Assembly: GCA_042218715.1 (NCBI GenBank)
Contig: JBDGQU010000052.1
Coordinates: forward strand, 1 to 15,765
DNA length: 15,765 bases
DNA from: JAGXLP01 sp042218715
GTDB taxonomy: Bacteria; Bipolaricaulota; Bipolaricaulia; M55B111
Direction of reading: 5' to 3'
The notes under the pieces were generated by a model. It was given only the letters and a program-made list of their open reading frames with translations. It was not told the DNA's origin and ran no database searches. Positions 5,977-14,072 of the stretch are shown piece after piece. The position numbers were made by a program, and so were the translations under genes. Positions within the stretch are counted from its first letter, which is position 1; each line of letters opens with the position of its first letter.

Positions 5977-7296
5977 ATGATAGACAAAAAACTCATATCA
6001 TTGACGATCTTAACTTTAGTATTAGGAATTGGGCTTGTCTTTTCCGGAACGTTCGTGGCAGTTGGGCAGGAGAAAATAACTTTCGCGACCAGTTTCGGCG
6101 GTCACGAACTTGATGTATTCAAGAACTTGATGAAACGATTTGAGGAAGACACGGGAATAAAGGTAGAGGTCCAACCCGTAAGTCGTAACATGAAAACAGC
6201 CCTTGGATCACGAGTAGCCGGGGGGAACCCACCGGACATGGCCAACGTGCCGAATCCCGGTCTTATGAATAACTTCGCGCGCCAGGGTGACCTTGCTTCT
6301 CTAGATTGGTTCAAAGAAACCGAACTTGCCGACAAGATGGCCGGTGGTTTTATCGGATCCGGTTCCTATAAAGGTACACTATACGGAGTTGTCCCCGGAG
6401 CGAGCGTCAAGAGTCTTGTCTGGTATAACAAAAACGTCTTCGAGAAAGAAGGCTACGAGGTTCCCGAGACGTTCGGCGAACTACTCAGACTCCAGAACGA
6501 GATGGTTTCGGACGGTTACACACCCTGGACACTTGGACTGGAAAGCGGTGCCGCCACCGGATGGCCCGGTACTGACTGGATAGAGGACTTAATGCTCCGC
6601 TCGGCCGGACCGGACGTTTACGACAAGTGGGTTAACCACGACATTTCGTGGACCGATCCTAGAGTTGCCCAAGCATTCCGATTATTCGGCCTATTTGCAA
6701 ACAACGACATGCTGATGGGTGGCCGTAAGGCGGCTCTTACGATCAACTTCGGTGATTCGGCTCAGTACATCCTGCCAGGTGAGGGTCAGGACAAACCCAG
6801 AGCATTAATGCACAGGCAGGCAACGTTCATCCAGGACTTCATCAAAGACGCCCGACCAGATGCAAAAGTCGGCGAGGATTACGACACTTTCATCTTCCCC
6901 TCATTCGGTAAAGGGTCTCCTCCGATTCTTTTCGCAGGTGACCTGTTCATAGCGTTTAACGACAGTCCTGAAGTACGAAAACTTATAAAGTACTTCGCCT
7001 CGGCCGATATCCAAGAAACCTGGGTGAAGAAGAATCCCGGTCGTCTGGCAGTTAACGTAGACGTTCCGCTTTCCGCATATCCGAACGATACCCTCAGAAA
7101 AGCGGCAAAAGCTCTGAAAGAGGCAGAAACGGCGCGGTTCGACGGATCTGACTCCATGAATTCTGCCGTCGGATCAGGTAGCTTCTGGACTGGCGTTGTG
7201 AATTACGTCCAGGGCTCGAAAACATTGAACCAGGTTCTAAAAAACATCGAGAAGAGCGCCGACGACGCATACGAATCTGGCCAAGCAACCGACTAA
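5977..7296 (+). CDS. AglE-like alpha-glucoside/osmolyte ABC transporter binding protein
   Basis: A 439-residue family 1 extracellular solute-binding protein. Residues 1-30 form a signal peptide with a hydrophobic core and a likely signal peptidase I site near AVG-QEK; there is no lipobox cysteine. The mature protein shows the class pattern ITFATSFGG, then FEEDTGIKVEVQPVS (55-69). A central stretch (about 180-263: GAATGWPGTDWIEDLMLR, GGRKAALTINFGDS) closely recalls rhizobial AglE, the binding protein for alpha-glucosides such as sucrose, trehalose and maltose. The related Ggt system carries glucosylglycerol. A very strong ribosome binding site (AAAGGAGG at 5962-5969) precedes the ATG. The ligand is therefore likely a glucosyl di-saccharide or glucosyl solute, but the exact compound is not determined. 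Confidence 0.88.
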   Translation: MIDKKLISLTILTLVLGIGLVFSGTFVAVGQEKITFATSFGGHELDVFKNLMKRFEEDTGIKVEVQPVSRNMKTALGSRVAGGNPPDMANVPNPGLMNNFARQGDLASLDWFKETELADKMAGGFIGSGSYKGTLYGVVPGASVKSLVWYNKNVFEKEGYEVPETFGELLRLQNEMVSDGYTPWTLGLESGAATGWPGTDWIEDLMLRSAGPDVYDKWVNHDISWTDPRVAQAFRLFGLFANNDMLMGGRKAALTINFGDSAQYILPGEGQDKPRALMHRQATFIQDFIKDARPDAKVGEDYDTFIFPSFGKGSPPILFAGDLFIAFNDSPEVRKLIKYFASADIQETWVKKNPGRLAVNVDVPLSAYPNDTLRKAAKALKEAETARFDGSDSMNSAVGSGSFWTGVVNYVQGSKTLNQVLKNIEKSADDAYESGQATD

Positions 7297-7315
7297 TAAC
7301 TCAGAATTGATCAAC

Positions 7316-7350
7316 GAAAGGCGGGGGTCCTCCCCGCCTTTCTTTCTCTT
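7316..7350 (+). terminator. Intercistronic stem-loop between binding protein and permease genes
   Basis: GAAAGGCGGGG (7316-7326) pairs perfectly with CCCCGCCTTTC (7332-7342), an 11-bp stem with a five-base loop, followed by the pyrimidine-rich tract TTTCTCTT. It begins 20 bases after the binding-protein stop and ends 15 bases before the next ATG. Such elements in ABC operons act as leaky terminators or block 3' decay so that the binding protein is made in excess over the membrane subunits. The downstream genes plainly belong to the same operon. Confidence 0.75.
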
Positions 7351-7364
7351 CGGGAGGATCAACA

Positions 7365-8636
7365 ATGAGAGAACGAAATTTAGTCTCCTGGCTATTCGTG
7401 GGACCCGCACTATTGGTAGTAGGTTTTTTCTTATTTTACCCTACCATCATAACTACCTATACGAGCTTCCTGGGAGAAGTGAATATGAAGGGAGCTTTCC
7501 CAACTGGGAATTTTGTTGGCGTTCAGAACTACGTACAAGTTTTGACCTCAACTGACACCCTTATTGCCTTCCGTAATACCATGCTCTGGCTCGTTGTAAT
7601 GACAGCTTTCACTGTGGGATTCGGACTTATTTTGGCTGTCTTGCTCGATAGGGTCAAATACGAATCGATCGCGAAGTCACTCATATTCATGCCCATGGCT
7701 GTCTCCTTTACGGCGGCCTCGATAATCTGGAAGTTTGTCTATGCTTACCGACCACCTGGCTTTACTCAAATAGGTCTGTTGAATTCCCTTTTGGGTGCAA
7801 TAGGAAGTTTTGCTTCCCGACCCGGAGTGAATGCGGCCCTTCACAGTATGTTTGCCATCTTTGGTATCACTGCAGCAGTTTTTGCTCTACTGGCCCTGGG
7901 TAAAGGCCTGTGGAAGTCTATAGGAGTTTGGAAACACGAGGACCGAGTCACCTGGATAGCTGGGGCAGTAATAACTGGGCTGGTTTTGATAGGAGCCTGG
8001 TGGATAATTGGATTCATGAGTATCGGACAGGGCACTACGCCCCTTGGGATCGCGGCCCAAGTATTGATGTACCTCGGGCTCGTGAGTTTGGGATTAGCGG
8101 CTATTAGAGACAGTTCTTTCGGCCCCCCGTTAATGGGTTCATTACTTTTGTTAGGCATTGTTGATTTCATGCTTTCGCAAATAGGTTTCCAGCCGACAAC
8201 CTGGCTACTGGAGAGACCCTGGACAAACAACCTGGCGTTGATCGTCATGGGTATATGGGTCTGGACCGGTTTTGCAATGGTGATGCTATCGGCGGCTTAT
8301 AAGGGCATCCCACAATCAATGCTGGAAGCAGCCAGGGTAGACGGTGCAAACGAACTTCAGGTGTTCTGGAACGTTACGATACCTTATATGAAAACAACTA
8401 TAATCGCCACTACTACAACCATCGTGATATTTGTGCTAAAGATATTCGACTTCGTCTGGGTAACGACAAACGGTGAGTACGGCACTGACGTCTTGGCAAG
8501 TTTGATGATTAGAAAGATGTATAGCTTTTACAATTACGAGGCGGCAAGTGCCATAGCGGTAGTCCTATTCGTTCTCATTTTCCCATTCGTGATAATTAAT
8601 ATCCGGCGATTTCAAAGCAGGGAGGAAATACGATGA
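7365..8636 (+). CDS. AglF-like ABC transporter permease with an extra membrane insert
   Basis: A 423-residue MalF/UgpA-class permease; relatives are usually about 290-335. Ordinary parts are helix 1 (about 10-30), helix 2 (72-94), helix 3 (103-125) and the AglF-like segment YRPPGFTQIGLLN (128-140). Later come the helix at 289-311 and the ATPase-contacting EAA loop EAARVDGANE (321-330) with VTIP at 337-340. Two more helices follow. Between about residues 143 and 274 lies an insert with four added hydrophobic segments (158-178, 197-219, 226-247, 256-273). It sits between core helices 3 and 4, the place of the large P2 loop in MalF. A ribosome binding site GGGAGG precedes the ATG, and the end overlaps the next gene by four bases. 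No ATPase gene is present in the window. Confidence 0.88.
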   Translation: MRERNLVSWLFVGPALLVVGFFLFYPTIITTYTSFLGEVNMKGAFPTGNFVGVQNYVQVLTSTDTLIAFRNTMLWLVVMTAFTVGFGLILAVLLDRVKYESIAKSLIFMPMAVSFTAASIIWKFVYAYRPPGFTQIGLLNSLLGAIGSFASRPGVNAALHSMFAIFGITAAVFALLALGKGLWKSIGVWKHEDRVTWIAGAVITGLVLIGAWWIIGFMSIGQGTTPLGIAAQVLMYLGLVSLGLAAIRDSSFGPPLMGSLLLLGIVDFMLSQIGFQPTTWLLERPWTNNLALIVMGIWVWTGFAMVMLSAAYKGIPQSMLEAARVDGANELQVFWNVTIPYMKTTIIATTTTIVIFVLKIFDFVWVTTNGEYGTDVLASLMIRKMYSFYNYEAASAIAVVLFVLIFPFVIINIRRFQSREEIR

Positions 8637-9490
8637 TCCGGAAAGCCTTAAATATCTTCTCGCGGATACCATTACACGTGGTAATTATTGTTCTGTGTAT
8701 AATTTGGTTTTTACCCACACTGGGAATACTCGTGAGTTCATTCAGACCGGCGAGCGATATAATGAATTCAGGCTGGTGGACTGTTTTTCTCGATCCGGCA
8801 AGTGCCGAGAATTACACGATAGAAAATTACATTAACGTGCTCTTTGGTAACAACATATGGCGGTCTTTTTTGAATAGTTTCATAATTTCCGTACCGGCCA
8901 CTGCTATATCATTATTTTTTGCCGCTTTGGCGGGATACGCCTTCGCCTGGCTTCAATTCCCCGGGCGTAACGTGCTATTTCTAATTATAGTCGGGCTAAT
9001 CGTGGTTCCACTTCAGATGACTTTTATCCCGATTATAAAAATATATTCTTCAACAGGTATATACGGAAGTTACGTTGGGATATGGCTCGCTCACGCGGGA
9101 TACGGCATGCCGTTGATGATCTACATGATGCGGAATTTTATGGGCGGACTGCCTAAAGAACTGTTCGAGTCGGCTTTCATCGACGGAGCTTCGGTATGGA
9201 CTGCATTTACCAGACTGGTAATACCGTTGTCATTACCAGTTATAGCATCTCTGGCGATATTTCAATTCCTCTGGATCTGGAACGACTTGATAGTTTCCTT
9301 AATTTACATGCCGGACCCGTCCAAAGCACCTATAACTTTGAAAATTGCCAATTTAGTCGGTTCTCAAGGCCAATCCTGGCATCTTTTGCTACCGGCTGCT
9401 TTTATTTCGATGATCGTTCCCTTGATAGTATTTTTCTCTTTGCAAAGGTACTTTGTCCGCGGTCTGACCGCAGGAGCGGTGAAGGGTTAA
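8633..9490 (+). CDS. AglG-like ABC transporter permease
   Basis: A 285-residue MalG-class permease of normal length. Six membrane helices are visible (about 14-36, 81-106, 113-133, 147-167, 202-220, 252-272). The EAA loop is at 176-200 (ELFESAFIDGASVW, then RLVIPLSLP), where the alanine-alanine pair is replaced by Ser-Ala. The start overlaps the preceding gene by four bases (ATGA) and has GGAGG about seven bases upstream, so the two permeases are translationally coupled and would be made in equal amounts. It forms the membrane channel with the longer permease. Energy must come from a shared ATPase encoded elsewhere (MsmX/AglK type). Confidence 0.9.
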   Translation: MIRKALNIFSRIPLHVVIIVLCIIWFLPTLGILVSSFRPASDIMNSGWWTVFLDPASAENYTIENYINVLFGNNIWRSFLNSFIISVPATAISLFFAALAGYAFAWLQFPGRNVLFLIIVGLIVVPLQMTFIPIIKIYSSTGIYGSYVGIWLAHAGYGMPLMIYMMRNFMGGLPKELFESAFIDGASVWTAFTRLVIPLSLPVIASLAIFQFLWIWNDLIVSLIYMPDPSKAPITLKIANLVGSQGQSWHLLLPAAFISMIVPLIVFFSLQRYFVRGLTAGAVKG

Positions 9491-9510
9491 TTTAACCAGA
9501 GGCGATTTTA

Positions 9511-11001
9511 TTGTTTATCGGTTTTCTGAACCCCCAGGGTAATTTTGACCCCGAGGACAGTTACTGGATGGAACACCCGGATTTCGGAGGGCAGCTCGTT
9601 TACGTAAAAGAAACTGCTATTGCTCTTGCCGATATGGGTCATCGCGTCGATATCCTCACGAGAAGGATAGTCGATCCGGACTGGCCCGAGTTCTCCGATT
9701 CAATAGATCGGTATCCGGAATCAAAGAAAGTAAGGATAGTTAGAATACCCTGTGGTCCCGACGATTTTCTACCGAAGGAACAATTATGGCCTTATCTCGG
9801 CACACAATGGCTTGACGGGATTATTGATTTCTACGAGGAAGAAGGGAGATTCCCCGAAGTAATGACCACTCATTACGGAGACGGGGGGCTGGTCGGTGCA
9901 ATGCTTAACCAGAAAACCGGTATCAAGTACACTTTTACCGGGCACTCTTTAGGGGGACAGAAAATGGATCGACTGGGAGCCAACGAGGATAATTTACCTG
10001 AGCTCGACAAAAAATATCACTTCACCAGAAGAATATTCGCGGAAAGGCTGGCGATGAATAGAGCAAACCGGATAATCACCAGTACCGACCAGGAGCGGTT
10101 CAATCAATACAACCATCCCGTTTACAAAGATGCGGTATCTGTAAATAATGACGACAAGTTTTCCGTAATACCGCCCGGTGTGAACCGAAAGGTGTTTAAC
10201 AGGGAGAAAAGCGACCTGGACGAACGAATAAAGGACCGCATCCAGTCCGCCCTGGAAAGAGATGTACCGAACGAGAGACGGGATCTTCCCCTGGTAATAT
10301 GCTCAAGCCGGCTCGATCGGAAGAAAAACCACATGGGTTTGGTAAGGGCCTTTCAACAATCCAAAGTCCTCAGGGAAAACGCTAACCTGGCCATAGTCGT
10401 CCGCGGGGCTGACAACCCGCTCCGGGAGCGGGGCAAGTACGAAGGAGAACAAAAAGAGATACTGGACACCATAGCTTCGACCTTAACTCAAAATGACCTT
10501 TGGAACGTAACTACATCTTTTCCTCTAGAGAACCAGAACGAGCTAGCCGCCGCTTATCGCTGGACAAGCAGCCTAAGATCCGTGTTTGCCCTCACTGCTC
10601 TTTACGAACCGTTCGGATTGGCCCCGTTAGAAGCCATGAGTTGTGGTCTTCCGGTGGTAGTAACCAATCAGGGTGGTCCGACTGAAAGTCTAAAAGACGA
10701 GGAAACAGGGGAGCAATTTGGTATTCTTGTCGATCCCCAGGACCCAAAAGACATTGCGACCGGATTATTGAAACTCCTAACCTCCGAAGAAACCTGGGAA
10801 AAATTCCGTCAGGCGGGGATAGATCGGGTCCTTTCCTCTTATACCTGGGAGCAGACGGCCAAAAGATACAGTAAAACGCTCCGAGAAATACAAGAAGAAC
10901 CGAAACTAAAAGGTGACTATTTACCAGTCCCTGAATTTTACACTAACCCCACCCCCGAGACGGATATAAGCCTGGATAAACTCGAGGAACTTTACTTATA
11001 A
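9511..11001 (+). CDS. sps: Sucrose-phosphate synthase (GT4 family)
   Basis: A 496-residue retaining GT-B glycosyltransferase. From memory it matches the structurally solved Halothermothrix orenii sucrose-phosphate synthase throughout: FLNPQGNFDPEDSYW (5-19), DFGGQLVYVKE (24-34), TTHYGDGGL (119-127), TGHSLGGQKM (143-152), the phosphate-binding SSRLDRKKN (265-273) and the E-x7-E nucleotide-sugar motif EPFGLAPLE (366-374). It would join UDP-glucose and fructose 6-phosphate to sucrose 6-phosphate. Start is TTG at 9511: no ATG or GTG fits, AGAGG sits eight bases upstream, and the N-terminus then aligns well. It starts 20 bases after the permease gene. No sucrose-phosphate phosphatase follows. Related GT4 enzymes make mannosylfructose phosphate, so the acceptor needs testing. 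Confidence 0.87.
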   Translation: MFIGFLNPQGNFDPEDSYWMEHPDFGGQLVYVKETAIALADMGHRVDILTRRIVDPDWPEFSDSIDRYPESKKVRIVRIPCGPDDFLPKEQLWPYLGTQWLDGIIDFYEEEGRFPEVMTTHYGDGGLVGAMLNQKTGIKYTFTGHSLGGQKMDRLGANEDNLPELDKKYHFTRRIFAERLAMNRANRIITSTDQERFNQYNHPVYKDAVSVNNDDKFSVIPPGVNRKVFNREKSDLDERIKDRIQSALERDVPNERRDLPLVICSSRLDRKKNHMGLVRAFQQSKVLRENANLAIVVRGADNPLRERGKYEGEQKEILDTIASTLTQNDLWNVTTSFPLENQNELAAAYRWTSSLRSVFALTALYEPFGLAPLEAMSCGLPVVVTNQGGPTESLKDEETGEQFGILVDPQDPKDIATGLLKLLTSEETWEKFRQAGIDRVLSSYTWEQTAKRYSKTLREIQEEPKLKGDYLPVPEFYTNPTPETDISLDKLEELYL

Positions 11002-11040
11002 ATTACGCTCAACCAATTGGTAAACAAGGAGAGGCAATAA

Positions 11041-11685
11041 ATGTTAGGCGATGAGCTGGTCATCAAAGACCACCACACGGAAAGGGCAAGAAAAATCGCG
11101 ACCATCCTAGAAGAAAGATTTTCCGGTGAGGACAACTTTGTGATTACCGTAGCAGGTGAGTCCGGATCAGGTAAGTCGGAATTGGCTACTGAAATTGCTC
11201 GGATTAATGAAGAAAACCAGCTACCGACAGGCATACTGCAACAGGACGATTACTTCGTCTTTCCCCCAAAGACAAACCACGAAATGCGCAAAAAGAACAT
11301 CGACCAGGTAGGAACTTACGAAGTAAAGCTCGACTTTCTGGATTCCAACCTTCGTTCCTTCAAACTCGGTACGGATTCCGTGTACAAGCCGTTGGTAGAT
11401 TACAAAGCGGATAAAATAACTACTGAGGTCAAAGAAGTGGGGAAATTTAGAGCCCTTATCGCAGAAGGAACCTACACAACCACGCTAACATTTGCGGACT
11501 TTCGAATTTTCATCGATAGGAACTATAGAGACACCTACGAAGATAGAAAACGTCGGGGACGGGACAAACTGGAACCGTTCATCGAAGACGTCCTGGAACG
11601 GGAACACGAAATCATATCTTCACACAAGGACCGGGCGGACCTTCTTATAACTTCTGACTACAAGGAAATAAAACTTCAAAGTTAA
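11041..11685 (+). CDS. Uridine kinase-like P-loop kinase
   Basis: A 214-residue nucleoside/phosphoribulokinase-type P-loop protein. The Walker A motif is AGESGSGKS (38-46). QQDDYF (67-72) corresponds to the substrate-binding aspartate region of uridine kinases, VGTYEVKLDF (90-99) to the FDHPDAFD-type region, AEGTY (141-145) to the Walker B VEG motif, and RRGRD (171-175) to the lid arginines. The match is to the superfamily, so the substrate could be uridine or a sugar. The ATG is preceded by AAGGAGAGG; the gap to the sps gene is 39 bases, so it is co-transcribed. A kinase beside a UDP-glucose-using enzyme could recycle UMP or supply a sugar phosphate, but this is a guess. It is the last gene of the operon. 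Confidence 0.75.
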   Translation: MLGDELVIKDHHTERARKIATILEERFSGEDNFVITVAGESGSGKSELATEIARINEENQLPTGILQQDDYFVFPPKTNHEMRKKNIDQVGTYEVKLDFLDSNLRSFKLGTDSVYKPLVDYKADKITTEVKEVGKFRALIAEGTYTTTLTFADFRIFIDRNYRDTYEDRKRRGRDKLEPFIEDVLEREHEIISSHKDRADLLITSDYKEIKLQS

Positions 11686-11739
11686 ACCGCTCGGACCTTC
11701 CTATTCATCTCTCCCAATAACCCGGCATAATAAATAAAA

Positions 11740-11761
11740 GGCGAGGGCAAACGCCCTCGCC
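11740..11761. terminator. Bidirectional terminator between convergent genes
   Basis: GGCGAGGGC and GCCCTCGCC form a 9-bp perfect stem with an AAAC loop. On the minus strand it is followed by TTTTATTTATT, a good U-tract, so it should end the transcript of the exported PHP-protein gene, whose stop is 46 bases away. On the plus strand the tail is poorer (GTCAATC), but the stem lies 54 bases after the kinase stop and probably also limits that operon. Confidence 0.8.
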
Positions 11762-11807
11762 GTCAATCTCATCAAGTCAATCCGAAGATAAATTCCTAAT
11801 GAGGAGT

Positions 11808-14072
11808 TTACTTATACCAGACCGGGTTCGTATGTGCCATGTCCCCGTCCTGTTCGACCACTTTGAGAGCGTACCAGCCTTCCCCGCTCACGTTCTTTGC
11901 GTAGCCGATAATGTAGTTATTCCCGGCAAGATCGAAGGTTTTTACTTCCTTTCCATTCTTGATAAGGACTGCCTTCTTCAGGTCGTCCGTACTTCTGATC
12001 AACGCCCTAATTGTGACGGTGTCTTTCGAGATTGTCTCACCAGGGACTTTACCGTTGGCTTCCATAAACACGAGCGGGCCGTAGGACCAGAAAGCCTTCT
12101 GATTGTCAAGGGCTTTGACGTATTTGTCCGCCGTCAGTTTCCCCTCTACGTAGGCGTAAGTTCTCTGAGCTCCTGAGCCGCCCCAGGGTTGCCAGATATT
12201 ATGGGTATCCGAGGTTGCCAGAGTAGTGTACTTGTCCCCCTGGTTCCAGAACTTGTAAGTCTCCTGCAAAGTCTTCTTGTCTGTATCTCCCCAGGCACCG
12301 TTTATTTCAATTCCGTCAAAGCTTCCTACGTAATCGTCGCTAAACGTCAACCCGTCTTCCTTCATCGTTACGGTCCGGTCGAAGTAACTACCGTTCGAAT
12401 TCGGGTGATTAACCTGAATGAAGCTAGCACCTTTGTTCCGGGCGTCACTGAAGAACTCATCAGGGGTGCCCTTGTATATTGGTGCTTTACCAATGTCCAG
12501 AGGATAGGCGTTGAAGTGACCCCAGGATTGAGTCGTTATTTCCATACTCGGGATGAACGGCAGACCGTGCTCTTCGGACAACGAACTAATTTTTTCGTGA
12601 TTTGTTACGCGGTTATGATCACTGACAAAGGTCAGGTCAAGCCCCGATGCCAGGAACGATTTGACCAGGTCTTTGGGCGGAGTAGTCCCGTCCAGTATGT
12701 TTGAATGGTGGTGAAGGTCCGCGGAATAATAATTCCTTTTGTTAGGATGGAAAACCTTATCAAAAGTAACACTAACTGTCTCTTTTTCGCCGGGATCTAC
12801 GACCACGTTTTTGGTTTTCTCGTAAGTAGTGAAGCTATCTCCGTAAACTAACTCGAAAGTGTATTCGCCAGGAGGTATAGTCATCGAAGCTTTCCCGTCG
12901 AAGCCGGTATAAAGTGTCTCTCGGAACTTGCCGTTGCTATTCACGAGTACCTGCGCCGGAGTCACCCCTTTGTCAGCAGTCTTGGTATTATATACTACAG
13001 TTCCTGGAACTTTTACTTTCTCGTAACTAACCTCCTTGGTCTTACCGGCTGATACCGTGAACTTTACGGGCTGATTATCCGAATAGCTCTTTAGACCACC
13101 GTCTACAGTGTAGTCCCCTTCCGCCAGTTTAAGTTCTACTACTCCTTCAGAATTTCCCTGTACTGTAACTATGTTTTTGCCTTCTTGTTTTATATTGACG
13201 TAAGGATTGGGGACTACGTTCCCAGCTTTATCTTTTACGGTTACTCGGAAAGTTCCAGTGGAAATATTATTGAGTTTGTAGTAAGTACTCAGTGGTTTCG
13301 AAATGTCTTTTTCTTCCCAGATGTAAAAGTCAGCTTCTTCTATGACCGAATCTCCCGGTTTTAGAGTGATTTTCTTAAACGGATCCACCCAGGTATCGGA
13401 CGCGGTAAAGTGGGTCATTTCTTCGAAGAAAAATCCATACGTACCTTTGTTTTCGTTATACCCTCCAACCCACTTGAGTGGAAGCGTATCAGCACTGTGG
13501 AGGCTGTACATCCCCTGGTCCACAATACCGTAACCGGGCAGGTAGGTCTGCATCCCGCTCATAGAGACGCCGTACCCGGAAGTCATCTCGTACGTTTTAT
13601 CTCCTACGTTTTCAACCTTCGTATATAGGTTAATGTGATTGTCTCCCGCTCCTAGCTCGTACCACGTGGTGATTTTTACGTCCTCGTGATCCTGCCAGTG
13701 CCCCGCGGATCTAACGACTACCTTATTGGCGGTATTCGTTATGACTTCTATGTCGGTATAATTAACCCAGGCACCGAAATTGTTCGCCACAAACCCTAGG
13801 GTGGCCACCATGTCACCTGTTTTCGCGTTCCCCGCATCCACTATTACCCCGGGAGGCATTCCGTAAGCCCCTCCAGTGTCAACCCCTACTGAAAACTCTA
13901 TGAGGCCGTTTCTGACCGTTATATCATTTGGCTTTGTCGCCTTGGCTTCGGACATTGCGGACGTTCCCCGCAACACCTTAACCTCACCTTCCTGCGCAGC
14001 ACCAGTAAACAATATTCCAATGGCAATGACTACTGCCAGAAGAGTTGTAATAACAGTACGTCGGTTCTTCAT
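11808..14072 (-). CDS. Exported PHP-domain metallohydrolase (CehA/McbA-type) with N-terminal beta domains
   Basis: A 754-residue protein with a signal peptide (1-26, likely cut after GAA before QEG). Residues about 45-265 form a beta-rich region I cannot name. Two carboxypeptidase-regulatory-like beta-sandwich repeats follow (about 273-350 and 356-437, each with a VxxxxGxxxxxGxYT-type end). The PHP domain (about 447-670) has the metal ligands: ADLHHHS (451-457), SDHN (484-487), E511 in SMEITTQ, H519 in GHFNAYP, H556 in VNHPNSN, and SDTHN (621-625). A short beta domain closes the protein. PHP enzymes hydrolyse phosphoesters; CehA/McbA members also cut carbamate and other esters. The substrate is unknown. 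An AGGTG ribosome binding site precedes the ATG. It is transcribed alone, convergent to the sugar operon. Confidence 0.83.
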   Translation of the reverse strand: MKNRRTVITTLLAVVIAIGILFTGAAQEGEVKVLRGTSAMSEAKATKPNDITVRNGLIEFSVGVDTGGAYGMPPGVIVDAGNAKTGDMVATLGFVANNFGAWVNYTDIEVITNTANKVVVRSAGHWQDHEDVKITTWYELGAGDNHINLYTKVENVGDKTYEMTSGYGVSMSGMQTYLPGYGIVDQGMYSLHSADTLPLKWVGGYNENKGTYGFFFEEMTHFTASDTWVDPFKKITLKPGDSVIEEADFYIWEEKDISKPLSTYYKLNNISTGTFRVTVKDKAGNVVPNPYVNIKQEGKNIVTVQGNSEGVVELKLAEGDYTVDGGLKSYSDNQPVKFTVSAGKTKEVSYEKVKVPGTVVYNTKTADKGVTPAQVLVNSNGKFRETLYTGFDGKASMTIPPGEYTFELVYGDSFTTYEKTKNVVVDPGEKETVSVTFDKVFHPNKRNYYSADLHHHSNILDGTTPPKDLVKSFLASGLDLTFVSDHNRVTNHEKISSLSEEHGLPFIPSMEITTQSWGHFNAYPLDIGKAPIYKGTPDEFFSDARNKGASFIQVNHPNSNGSYFDRTVTMKEDGLTFSDDYVGSFDGIEINGAWGDTDKKTLQETYKFWNQGDKYTTLATSDTHNIWQPWGGSGAQRTYAYVEGKLTADKYVKALDNQKAFWSYGPLVFMEANGKVPGETISKDTVTIRALIRSTDDLKKAVLIKNGKEVKTFDLAGNNYIIGYAKNVSGEGWYALKVVEQDGDMAHTNPVWYK

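Noticed and set aside
11799..12704. Two long plus-strand frames opposite the PHP-protein gene
   Set aside because: They are antisense to a gene with intact catalytic motifs, have no ribosome binding sites and show no recognisable protein pattern.
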